The position numbers and the translations under genes are program-made. Of a stretch of 64,000 nucleotides of DNA, positions 26,905 to 35,835 are shown in pieces. A model generated the notes under the pieces. That model was given only the letters and a program-made list of their open reading frames with translations. It was not told the origin of the DNA and made no database searches. Every line of letters starts with the position of its first letter. The stretch's first letter is position 1. Origin of the DNA: Bacteroidales bacterium (lineage in GTDB: Bacteria; Bacteroidota; Bacteroidia; Bacteroidales; JAADGE01); contig JAIORQ010000029.1 of NCBI GenBank assembly GCA_021108035.1, forward strand, positions 1 through 64,000, given 5' to 3'.

Positions 26905-27182
26905 TTAACCCGCATTATTCATGCGATTAGCTTTGTGTAGATGCGAGGCGTCGAAAACCGAAGACATATCTTTATATTTCAAGGGTTTTGCAACAGCCTG
27001 TCCCGAACTTGATTCGGGAAAGCATATGCACAAAGATAATTGCAAGCGACACCCAACCTTTAGCTCACGATCCATAGCGAGTAAATTTGAGTATATAGTT
27101 TTATTGCATATTTACACATAATAAATTAATAAACAGACGTTAGCGATATTATAATATTGAAGTGGTGAATAATGCGGGTTAA
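26905..27182. mobile_element. MITE-like element with 17-base terminal inverted repeats
   Basis: TTAACCCGCATTATTCA (26905-26921) and its exact reverse complement (27166-27182) bound a 278-base non-coding segment. Inside is CCCGAACTTGATTCGGG (a palindrome). The flanks (ATGA, AGCT) do not give an obvious target duplication. The left end abuts the stop codon of the antiporter gene. No transposase is inside, so it would be a non-autonomous element mobilised in trans. Confidence 0.65.
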
Positions 27183-27388
27183 AGCTCTGTTACAAATCAT
27201 TTAAGAGCCTGATAGTCGCGGGGTGATTAGAAATAAATTTATACACGTATTATTATAATACTAATAAGACACCCCATGCCCCATGACTTGCGGATTATAG
27301 GTTAAACTTTTGAATTAATGTAATTTTAAAATCAGTAGTTTAGATTTTTACTATATTTGCAACTGAAATAAAACTCAAATCAAATCAA
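27183..27388. other. Non-coding remainder of the gap before the coiled-coil cluster
   Basis: No gene is seen. TATATTTG at 27352-27359 fits the TAnnTTTG promoter box and lies 30 bases before the next ATG, but no good -33 TTTG is placed correctly. The rest is unremarkable AT-rich sequence. Confidence 0.4.
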
Positions 27389-28384
27389 ATGATGACTGAA
27401 GATTTCAAAACATCCAAAAGCAAATCATTTTGGCGAAGGCCTGAAGGTAAACTTGGTGCATTGGTTTTAGTTGCAGGAATAGTATTACTTGTAATATACC
27501 ATACTGTAATATTTGCTTTTATAATTGGTTTATTGCAAAGTACTTTAACTGCAATTGCTCTGGGAGTTGTTGTTTTTCTAATGCTTTATATTCTTATTGA
27601 CAGAAGAGCAAGAAATCTTATTTGGTATATGTATAAAGGAATAATGAGATGGATTACCAAATTATTCATTCAAATTGATCCTGTAAAAATATTGGAAAGT
27701 TATGTTGATTACCTTAAAAAGAATATGAGACAGATGAATACTCATATTTCAAAACTTAAAGGGCAAATTTCTCAATTGAAAACCACAATGGTTAAAAACA
27801 AAAGAGAAATGGAGCAAAGCCTAAAAATGGCGGAACAAGCAAAAAAACAAGGTAAAAAAGAATTACTGACAATTAATACCAGACAGTACGGAAGGTTGAA
27901 AGAATCAAATGTAAGGTATGAGCAACTGTTAAATAAAATGCAGATTTTGTATAAAGTTCTGAATAAAATTCATATTAATTCAGGTTATTTGATTCAGGAT
28001 ACAGAGAATGATGTCAGACTGAGGAAGCAAGAATTAAAGGCAATAAAAGCCGGTCATACTGCAATGAAAAGAGCTGTGAATATCATTCAAGGAGATACTG
28101 ATAAAAAAATGATGTTTGATATGGCAACTGAATCTGTAATTGAAGATATTCATAATAAAATAGGAGAAATGGAGCGTTTTATTGAAATATCAGGTAGTTT
28201 TATTGACAGTATTGATTTGCAAAACGGAGTGTATGAACAAGAAGGTTTGGAATTATTAGAAAAGATGGAAAAGGAAGGTGCTTCATTTTTATTGGGTGAC
28301 CCCAAAACAGAGGATATTGATAAATTAGATGTTGAAGAGGAAGAAATCGATAGTATTTCTGATTATTCAACTTTATTTGATTAA
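27389..28384 (+). CDS. Membrane-anchored coiled-coil protein, unknown
   Basis: The 331-residue product has two transmembrane segments near the N-terminus (about 24-44 and 48-68). A long charged coiled coil (about 105-240) follows, with strings such as ISKLKGQISQLKTTMVKNKREMEQSLKMAEQAKKQ. The acidic tail is DKLDVEEEEIDSISDYSTLFD. The layout recalls PspA-type coiled coils fused to a membrane hairpin, but no family is recognised. It is the first gene of a three-gene same-strand cluster with two further small coiled-coil or membrane proteins, suggesting one complex. A second ATG lies one codon later. Confidence 0.6.
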   Translation: MMTEDFKTSKSKSFWRRPEGKLGALVLVAGIVLLVIYHTVIFAFIIGLLQSTLTAIALGVVVFLMLYILIDRRARNLIWYMYKGIMRWITKLFIQIDPVKILESYVDYLKKNMRQMNTHISKLKGQISQLKTTMVKNKREMEQSLKMAEQAKKQGKKELLTINTRQYGRLKESNVRYEQLLNKMQILYKVLNKIHINSGYLIQDTENDVRLRKQELKAIKAGHTAMKRAVNIIQGDTDKKMMFDMATESVIEDIHNKIGEMERFIEISGSFIDSIDLQNGVYEQEGLELLEKMEKEGASFLLGDPKTEDIDKLDVEEEEIDSISDYSTLFD

Positions 28385-28481
28385 AAGATTAATTATTTTT
28401 TAAATATTGTGATTTATTTGAGATTTGTTACTTGTAATTTGGAATTTATTAATTTCACCCGATATAATATCAATCTAATTA

Positions 28482-28886
28482 ATGAAAAAAAGAACAAAAA
28501 TAACACCGTTTGCAAAGATTGTAATTGCCGGAATAATTTTTCTCGGAGCAAGATATTTATATTTAAACAGAGACCGGATTGCTTCCGGTGATTTATTTAA
28601 TCTTAATGATACAACAAAAGTTGTTAAAGAAAATAGAGATACCACTTCTGCGAAAGATACTTTTGCTGTGATTACTGATACTCTCAAAAGTATATCAAAA
28701 GATTCAATTGAGATAGCTGAAGATACTTTAACCATTAGTGTTGAAAAAACTGAAGACCTTTTAATTTTAAAATCAAAAGACTTTTCAATAAATATTCTTT
28801 TAAACGACTCTGTTCAAGTATCTGATACGATCTTCTTTAAACTATCTGATGATAAAAATATAGTTGGCAGAATAATTATAAAATAA
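28482..28886 (+). CDS. Small membrane-anchored protein, unknown
   Basis: The 134-residue product has a single hydrophobic segment at about 9-27 (PFAKIVIAGIIFLGARYLYL). A Thr/Ser/Asp-rich extracytoplasmic linker and a small beta-rich C-terminal part (LLILKSKDFSINILLNDSVQ) follow. No motif is recognised. It sits 97 bases after the coiled-coil membrane protein and 8 bases before the next coiled-coil gene. Co-transcription is likely. Confidence 0.6.
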   Translation: MKKRTKITPFAKIVIAGIIFLGARYLYLNRDRIASGDLFNLNDTTKVVKENRDTTSAKDTFAVITDTLKSISKDSIEIAEDTLTISVEKTEDLLILKSKDFSINILLNDSVQVSDTIFFKLSDDKNIVGRIIIK

Positions 28887-28894
28887 ATAAATAA

Positions 28895-29431
28895 ATGGAA
28901 AAAGAAATTAAATCTGAAAAAGCATTAAATCCAAAGATACTTGAAACTTTGCACAATGCTGTGAATAAAGCAAATCTTCCCGGTGAAGATTATTATGAAT
29001 TAACCAAGGCTGTTGAAGCAATGGGCAATATTAATCTGAGTGATGATGATAAAATGAGATCAGCGATTGCTGCATTATCTACAAAAGGGTTGACTGTTGA
29101 AAAAGTTATAGATAGTGCAACATACTATCTGGAAGTTCTGGAGAATGAAAAACGAAAATTTTATACAGCTTTTGAAAATAAAATTAAAGGAAGTATTAAT
29201 GCAGATAAAAAAAGAATTACTCAATTGAAAGATGCAATTGATAAAAAAAATGCAAAAATTTCCGAGCTTAAGAATGTAATTGAAGAAAGTAAAAAAAAGA
29301 TAACAGAATTAGAAGATGAGATATTGAAATCTGATGAGAAAGTTGCAGGAATAGAAGAAAGTTTCCTCTATACTTATGAACATGTCATCAATAAAATTAA
29401 AAAAGACATTGAAAATGTGAAGAATTTGTAG
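28895..29431 (+). CDS. Cytoplasmic coiled-coil protein, unknown
   Basis: The 178-residue product has a helical N-terminal part (NKANLPGEDYYELTKAVEAMGN). A heptad-rich coiled coil covers about 85-175 (LENEKRKFYTAFENKIKGSINADKKRITQLKDAI and onward). No membrane segment, signal or catalytic motif is present. As the third gene of the cluster it could be the soluble partner of the 331-residue membrane coiled-coil protein. Function unknown. Confidence 0.6.
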   Translation: MEKEIKSEKALNPKILETLHNAVNKANLPGEDYYELTKAVEAMGNINLSDDDKMRSAIAALSTKGLTVEKVIDSATYYLEVLENEKRKFYTAFENKIKGSINADKKRITQLKDAIDKKNAKISELKNVIEESKKKITELEDEILKSDEKVAGIEESFLYTYEHVINKIKKDIENVKNL

Positions 29432-29490
29432 CTTTTTTAAATTAATTATTTTTAGTAAATTATTACATCCTAAATGCAAAAAAAAATATT

Positions 29491-32265
29491 ATGAGAACAA
29501 TACTACAGTACCTTACAGTTATTTTTTTATTACAAGTGTTATTTATATCACAAATGTCCGGTCAAACAAATCAAGACATATCTGATATTATAAAAAAAAC
29601 AAATGTTGATAATCTCTTAAATTTAAGTAAAACATTTTCTGAAAGATATTTATTAAACAAAGCAAAAGCAATAAGAACCGCTGAAGAAAACGGATTTTTA
29701 ATAAGTTTTTTTGATTCGCAAGGCAAATTTGCCGAACTTCAGGGAATTAGCGAATCAGGTCAATTGTATTATTATTTTATTGATAATGAAAATGCTGCAG
29801 CTACATTATCAACAAATGAAGTTTATTTATATGGTTCTTTAGGGTTGAATTTGGACGGGACCGATATGACCATTGGTGAATGGGACGGAGGAGCGGTTTT
29901 AACTACTCATCAAGAGTTCAATAATACAGGTAATGCCAGAGTTACTCAAAATGACGGTGCCGTAACTACAAGTTCTCATTCTACTCATGTCGCAGGTACT
30001 CTAATTGCAGGCGGAGTTGTAAGACAAGCAAAAGGAATGTCATATAATGCTGAGTTATTGGCACATGATTGGAATAATGATGAGAGTGAAATGGCTGCTG
30101 CTGCCGCCGGTGGCTTATTAATTTCAAATCATTCATACGGTTTTGGTACAGGTTGGGAATGGAACGGTTCTTCATGGGTTTGGTATGGTGATAACGGAAT
30201 TAGTACAGAAGAAGATTTTAGATTTGGATTTTACGGTAATTACAGCCAAGACTGGGATCAAATAGCACATGATGCTCCTTATTATTTAATTTGTAAATCA
30301 TCCGGTAATGACAGAGGCGACGGGGAAGGAGAGCCGGGGCACCCTGCTGACGGAGGTGTTGACGGATATGATTGTATAGGTTGGATAGGAAATGCTAAAA
30401 ACATCCTTACTGTTGGTGCAGTACGTGATTTAAACGGGGGTTATACAGGTAATCCCGCAGACGTTGAAATGACTTCTTTCAGCAGTTGGGGACCATGCGA
30501 TGACGGAAGAATAAAACCGGATATATGCGGTAACGGTTATAGTTTATATTCAACATATGACGGCGATAATTCAGATTATGAATATAGTGACGGAACTTCA
30601 ATGTCATCACCCAATGTAGCAGGTTCGTTACTTTTATTGCAAGAACATTTTAACGAGACGCATAGCTTTTTTATGAAGTCTGCTACTCTTAAAGCTTTAG
30701 CTGTTCATACAGCAGATGAATGCGGACCTGATCCCGGACCTGATTATATGTTCGGATGGGGATTAATGAATACGGAAACTGCTGCAAATGTTATAACATA
30801 CAGAAATATTTCTTCAATAATTAATGAAGAAACATATTACGGAAGTGAATTCTCTTTTGAAGTAACGGCAACCGGAACTGAACCTCTTATTGTTACAATT
30901 GTTTGGACAGATATTCCGGGAACTCCTGTTGCAAATCAATTAGATCCTATTACTCCTATGTTGGTTAACGATCTTGACCTGACTGTTTCAAACGCAACAA
31001 CATTTTATCCTTATATGTTAGACAGGGACAATCCGTCAAATGCAGCTGTTACAGGAGACAATGATGTTGATAATGTTGAAAAAATATTCATAGAAACCCC
31101 CGATCCCGGAATATATACAATTACAATCAATCACGAAGGTACTATTTCGGGAGGAGATCAAAACTTTTCAATTATTGTAACCGGTGTTGAGATTCCGGGT
31201 GCACCTGCGAATTTAACTGTTACACCAAGTAGTTCAGATCAAATTGATATTTCTTGGAACCGTAATGATGATTTAGATAATGTATTATTAGCATGGTCAC
31301 CTGACGGTATTTTCGGAGTACCTGAAGACGGTGTGATATATACTCCCGGTCAAGTTTTAACAAACGGAGGAACAATTTTATATTACGGTGATCTTGAAAA
31401 CTATCAACATGGCAGCTTAATACAAAATGAAACATATTTTTATAAGGTATGGTCAAATAAAAATAGTGAAACTGAATATTCTGCCGGAATAAGCAAATCT
31501 GCTGCAACTTTATGCGGAATAATATCCGGATTTCCTTGGTCTGAAGATTTTGAAAAGGTAAATGCAAATGATTACTGTATGGATATTGAGTATATTTCCG
31601 GAGATAATATTGATTGGGAATTTAGAACAGGAAGCAGTTCGGGTACTCCTTCTGAAGCTCATTCCGGAATATTTAATGCAACTATTATGGATTCTGATGC
31701 CGATGATGATGAAACACTCTTAATTTTGCCGCAATTAGATTTCTCCGGAACTTCAGATATGAGTTTATCTTTTTGGCATACACAAGATGCATTATTTTCT
31801 TTTCAAGATGATCTGACTATTATGTATAAATCAAGTCCTACTGATGAATGGACTGAAATTGTATCATATACAAATGCGATAGAAGAATGGACTAAAGAAA
31901 ATATTAATTTGCCCAATTTATCCGATCAATATTTTATTGCATTTAAAGGAAATGTGAAAGGAGGAAAGGGTATTTGTATTGATGATATCACAGTTGATGT
32001 TTCTTCTGAAACAGAAAATATTATTGACAACAGAGTTTTAATCAGTCCAAATCCTACCAAAGGAATAGTAAATATTCATCTTAATAATAAAGAAAAACAG
32101 ACTTACATCAATATTTATGATATTACCGGTAGAATTATTTATTCAACAGTTGAAAAGAATTCTGAAAATTTAATAATTGATTTATCAGGTAAACCGAAGG
32201 GTATATATGTTATTAAATTTTCTGTAGGGAATGATTTTTATTCCTCTAAAATTATTGTTCATTAG
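29491..32265 (+). CDS. Secreted subtilisin-like (S8) serine protease, T9SS cargo
   Basis: The 924-residue product has a signal peptide (to about 25). Its S8 catalytic domain has Asp near 132 in IGEWDGG, His near 166 in SSHSTHVAGT, and Ser near 371 in DGTSMSSPNVAG, so all three are present. A P-domain-like beta region follows (TATGTEPLIVTIVWTD), then a Fn3-like unit (about 570-665) and a jelly-roll module (about 690-835) shared with the next gene product. The last 75 residues are a type A T9SS sorting domain (ISPNPTKGIVNIHL, then KPKGIYVIKF). It would be secreted across the outer membrane and anchored or released. A terminator follows. Confidence 0.88.
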   Translation: MRTILQYLTVIFLLQVLFISQMSGQTNQDISDIIKKTNVDNLLNLSKTFSERYLLNKAKAIRTAEENGFLISFFDSQGKFAELQGISESGQLYYYFIDNENAAATLSTNEVYLYGSLGLNLDGTDMTIGEWDGGAVLTTHQEFNNTGNARVTQNDGAVTTSSHSTHVAGTLIAGGVVRQAKGMSYNAELLAHDWNNDESEMAAAAAGGLLISNHSYGFGTGWEWNGSSWVWYGDNGISTEEDFRFGFYGNYSQDWDQIAHDAPYYLICKSSGNDRGDGEGEPGHPADGGVDGYDCIGWIGNAKNILTVGAVRDLNGGYTGNPADVEMTSFSSWGPCDDGRIKPDICGNGYSLYSTYDGDNSDYEYSDGTSMSSPNVAGSLLLLQEHFNETHSFFMKSATLKALAVHTADECGPDPGPDYMFGWGLMNTETAANVITYRNISSIINEETYYGSEFSFEVTATGTEPLIVTIVWTDIPGTPVANQLDPITPMLVNDLDLTVSNATTFYPYMLDRDNPSNAAVTGDNDVDNVEKIFIETPDPGIYTITINHEGTISGGDQNFSIIVTGVEIPGAPANLTVTPSSSDQIDISWNRNDDLDNVLLAWSPDGIFGVPEDGVIYTPGQVLTNGGTILYYGDLENYQHGSLIQNETYFYKVWSNKNSETEYSAGISKSAATLCGIISGFPWSEDFEKVNANDYCMDIEYISGDNIDWEFRTGSSSGTPSEAHSGIFNATIMDSDADDDETLLILPQLDFSGTSDMSLSFWHTQDALFSFQDDLTIMYKSSPTDEWTEIVSYTNAIEEWTKENINLPNLSDQYFIAFKGNVKGGKGICIDDITVDVSSETENIIDNRVLISPNPTKGIVNIHLNNKEKQTYINIYDITGRIIYSTVEKNSENLIIDLSGKPKGIYVIKFSVGNDFYSSKIIVH

Positions 32266-32295
32266 AAACAGTTCAAATAATGAGTAATATAAAAT

Positions 32296-32322
32296 AAAAA
32301 GGCTGCATTAAGCAGCCTTTTT
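32296..32322 (+). terminator. Rho-independent terminator after the S8 protease gene
   Basis: AAAAAGGCTGC, a 5-base loop and GCAGCCTTTTT form a strong hairpin with flanking A and T runs, 30 bases after the stop codon. Confidence 0.9.
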
Positions 32323-32377
32323 ATGTATTTGCATCATTGTTATATTATTAATTTATTATAACTTAAAGTACAATAAA

Positions 32378-35300
32378 ATGAAACACATTATTCCTTTAAT
32401 TGTTTTACTTTTTTTAACTGTAAATCTTATCGGACAAGAATGGAGGAGTAATCTTCCGAATAAAGATAAAAGTGAGTACACATTATATGACTGTCAAAAA
32501 GCATTTTCAAAATATTGGGATAGATATAAAGTGTTAAACGGAAAGTATGTTGATGAAAACGGAATTACTCAAAAAGCATACGGATGGAAACAATTTAAGC
32601 GATGGGAACATTATTGGGAAACAAGAGTTGATCAAAAAACAGGCGTATTTCAAAAAAAAGAAATGCATAGTGCATATAAAGAATATTTAAAACAAATTTC
32701 AGATAATTCTAAAGATGCTGCTTGGGTGTCTTTAGGTCCGAATTCTTCAGGCGGAGGTTATGCAGGTATAGGAAGATTAAATACTATTGCTTTTCATCCG
32801 AGTGATGCTAATACTTTTTGGGTTGGTGCACCTGCAGGAGGTTTATGGGTAACTGCAACCGGCGGAAATGATTGGCAGCCCTTAACTGAGAATATTGAAG
32901 TTCAAGGTGTAAGCGCAATTGTTATACCAAGTGATTTTGAAACATCTTTAACGATCTATATCGGAACCGGAGACAGGGATGCCTTTGATAATAACAGTAT
33001 TGGCGTTTTAAAATCTACAGATGCCGGGCAAACATGGAATTCTACAGGCTTATCATTCGATCCAAGTGATGCTGAAGTAGTAAATTTTATGCTTTTACAC
33101 CCTTCTGATGATAATATTATTTATGCTGCAACATCTGCAGGTATCTATAAAACAATTGATGCCGGTGTAAACTGGACACTTCAAAGCAATAACGAATTTA
33201 TTGATATTGAGTTCCGGCCTTCAAATCCGGCAATGATATACGGTTCAACAAGAAACGGAAAAATATACAGAACATCTGATAACGGTGATAATTGGGTTGA
33301 AATTTTTCAATCTGCAACAGGTAACAGAATTGAATTAGCTGTAAGTAATAATGCTCCGGATAGATTGTATATAATAGCAGCTAATAGTGCAAACGGTTTG
33401 GAAGGAATTTATCGTTCAGATGATTATGGTGAAAATATTACATTAATATTTAACAGCTTATCATTGTTGAATTGGGAGGCAGACGGTAGCGGCACTAACA
33501 ACGGTCAGGGCTGGTATGACTTATCATTAGCCGCAGATCCAAATGATGCAGATGTTTTATATTGTGGTGGTGTTAATACTTGGAAATCTGTTGACGGAGG
33601 GTATAATTGGAATTTAAGTAATCATTGGTGGGGCGACGGTGGTGTTCAAGCAGTTCACGCAGATAAACATTTTATGAAATTTCGTCTCGCAACTTCTGAA
33701 ATGTTTGAATGTAATGACGGCGGAATATATAAAACAAATGACGGAATTACATGGCCGGATATTTCAAATTCTTTGGTTATTAGTCAGATATACGGACTAA
33801 GTACAGCTCAAACAACTCCGGATGTAACAATTATCGGCTTGCAAGATAACGGAACAAAACTTCGAAATGATAATAATTGGTCTGATGTTCTCGGAGGTGA
33901 CGGAATGAAATGTATTGTAGACCATGAAATTGATGCTACGCAATACGGCAGTTTATATTTCGGAACAATTTACAGAACAACGAATTATTGGAGCAATTCA
34001 ACTAAAATTAGTAATAATATTCCCGGAAGTGATGTCGGAGCATGGGTAACTCCGTATGTTCTTGATCCGAATAACAGTAATATACTATATGTAGGATATA
34101 ATAAACTATGGAAGAGTACTGATAAAGGTGATACTTTTGAAGATATTGGCAGTTTTGGAACATTAAGATCAATTGCTGTTTCAAATTCAAATTCAGATGT
34201 AATTTGTGTAGGAACATATTATTATATTTCAAAAACAACAAACGGAGGTATTACATGGAATAATATTACAAATAATTTACCTACACCTAATAGTTCAATT
34301 ACTGATATTGAAATTAAACATGATGATCCTAATACAATTTGGGTTACACTTGGAGGATATAACACAGATGGTATATACCAAACTGTTGATGGTGGTGATA
34401 ATTGGACAAATATTTCTTCCGGATTACCGCAAATCCCTGTAAATACTTTGATGCAAAATAAGTTTGAAACTAATGATGTTCAATTATATGCAGGAACAGA
34501 TTTTGGCGTGTATATTAAAAACGGTGATTCTGATTGGATTCTTTACGGGACAGATTTTCCTAAAATAGTTATTACAGAATTAGATATCTATTATGATAAT
34601 GAAGTTCCCGAAAACAGTCGATTAAGAGCTTCAACATACGGCAGAGGTTTATGGGAAGTTCCTTTGGAGTTGACAGGTAATTTTGCACCATATGTCAGTT
34701 CCGTAGAAGTATCAGAAATTACAGTAAACTCGGCTGTATGTTCAGGGATAATTAATAATGATTATGGAGAATCTGTTACTGAAAGCGGATTTGTTGTCAG
34801 TGAAAATTCAAATCCTAATCTTCAAACTCCGGATGTAATGATCTTTCAAACAAATCCGCTTGTTACAAACGGTGAATTCACGATTGATATTTCCGGCTTG
34901 TCTTTCGGTACAAAATATTATTGCAAAGCATATGCAATAAATGCAAACGGAACAGGATACGGTAACGAACTTTCATTTAATACAGAATGTTCAATTATTT
35001 CAACAGTTCCGTATAATCAAGGATTTGAGAATAATGGGTTAATTCCGCTTTGTTGGTCTGAAGAAATATTAACCGGTGATATTAATTGGAGTTTCGGGAA
35101 TAATCCGAATTATGATGTTTATGAAGGCGATAATTGTGCATATCTGAAAGATAATACTACAGATGATGACAAAACTTTATTAATTTTTCCTGAATTTAAT
35201 TTTGCTTCACAAAGTAATCTTGAATTATCTTTTTGGCATATTCAACCTGCGACTTTTTCGTTTCAAGATGAATTAAAAGTATTGTATAAAAATAAAGGAA

Positions 35301-35713
35301 CTGATAATTGGACAACTCTGGAACATTTTGCCGATGTTGTTAATGAATGGGCTTATAAAAAAATAAATTTACCTAATTTATCCGATACTTATTACATTGC
35401 TTTTGAAGGAAATGCAAAAAACGGAAGAGGTACAGGAATTGATAATATCAGTATTGATATAAATTCAGCAATTACCGATAATAATATTTCTGATTTAATT
35501 ATTAATCCGAATCCCTCTGACGGATTGATAAGAATTGAAGGATTAACCGGTATTTCTTTTAATCTGTTTGTATATAATTCTCTCGGAAAACTTATCTTTT
35601 CAGATCAATATTCAAGTAATACTGTAGATTTATCTTTTTTACATAAAGGAATATATTTTCTGCAATTAAATTTTGATAATAAAATTATTACAGAGAAAAT
35701 TATAATTAAATGA
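32378..35713 (+). CDS. Secreted BNR/sortilin-type beta-propeller protein, T9SS cargo
   Basis: The 1111-residue product has a signal peptide (to about 20). A large propeller region (about 115-770) follows with recurring sialidase/sortilin-like units, visible as VLKSTDAGQTWNSTG, IYKTIDAGVNWTLQS, IYRTSDNGDNWVEIF, TWKSVDGGYNWNLS and IYQTVDGGDNWTNIS (BNR Asp-box S/T-x-D-x-G-x-x-W). A Fn3-like unit and a jelly-roll module (about 900-1030) homologous to that in the preceding S8 protease come next. The terminal T9SS domain has INPNPSDGLIRIEG. It is probably a surface or secreted binding protein; glycosidase activity cannot be assumed. Confidence 0.85.
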   Translation: MKHIIPLIVLLFLTVNLIGQEWRSNLPNKDKSEYTLYDCQKAFSKYWDRYKVLNGKYVDENGITQKAYGWKQFKRWEHYWETRVDQKTGVFQKKEMHSAYKEYLKQISDNSKDAAWVSLGPNSSGGGYAGIGRLNTIAFHPSDANTFWVGAPAGGLWVTATGGNDWQPLTENIEVQGVSAIVIPSDFETSLTIYIGTGDRDAFDNNSIGVLKSTDAGQTWNSTGLSFDPSDAEVVNFMLLHPSDDNIIYAATSAGIYKTIDAGVNWTLQSNNEFIDIEFRPSNPAMIYGSTRNGKIYRTSDNGDNWVEIFQSATGNRIELAVSNNAPDRLYIIAANSANGLEGIYRSDDYGENITLIFNSLSLLNWEADGSGTNNGQGWYDLSLAADPNDADVLYCGGVNTWKSVDGGYNWNLSNHWWGDGGVQAVHADKHFMKFRLATSEMFECNDGGIYKTNDGITWPDISNSLVISQIYGLSTAQTTPDVTIIGLQDNGTKLRNDNNWSDVLGGDGMKCIVDHEIDATQYGSLYFGTIYRTTNYWSNSTKISNNIPGSDVGAWVTPYVLDPNNSNILYVGYNKLWKSTDKGDTFEDIGSFGTLRSIAVSNSNSDVICVGTYYYISKTTNGGITWNNITNNLPTPNSSITDIEIKHDDPNTIWVTLGGYNTDGIYQTVDGGDNWTNISSGLPQIPVNTLMQNKFETNDVQLYAGTDFGVYIKNGDSDWILYGTDFPKIVITELDIYYDNEVPENSRLRASTYGRGLWEVPLELTGNFAPYVSSVEVSEITVNSAVCSGIINNDYGESVTESGFVVSENSNPNLQTPDVMIFQTNPLVTNGEFTIDISGLSFGTKYYCKAYAINANGTGYGNELSFNTECSIISTVPYNQGFENNGLIPLCWSEEILTGDINWSFGNNPNYDVYEGDNCAYLKDNTTDDDKTLLIFPEFNFASQSNLELSFWHIQPATFSFQDELKVLYKNKGTDNWTTLEHFADVVNEWAYKKINLPNLSDTYYIAFEGNAKNGRGTGIDNISIDINSAITDNNISDLIINPNPSDGLIRIEGLTGISFNLFVYNSLGKLIFSDQYSSNTVDLSFLHKGIYFLQLNFDNKIITEKIIIK

Positions 35714-35753
35714 TTTCATGTAAATTTTAAGATTAAGTATAATCTTAATTTTG

Positions 35754-35761
35754 TATCTTTG
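35754..35761 (+). promoter_or_regulatory. Candidate -7 box (TATCTTTG)
   Basis: It fits TAnnTTTG and lies 75 bases before the start of the Ig-repeat T9SS protein gene. No convincing -33 TTTG at the right distance. Confidence 0.3.
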
Positions 35762-35835
35762 AAAGCATTTTTGTATTTTAGATTATGACTTTGATATTTT
35801 ATTTTTTTTAATATTAACATTAAACTAAATTAATT

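Noticed and set aside
26921-27121. Short open frame inside the MITE-like element (66 residues)
   Set aside because: No recognisable protein features, mixed composition, and it lies entirely inside a non-coding element with inverted ends.
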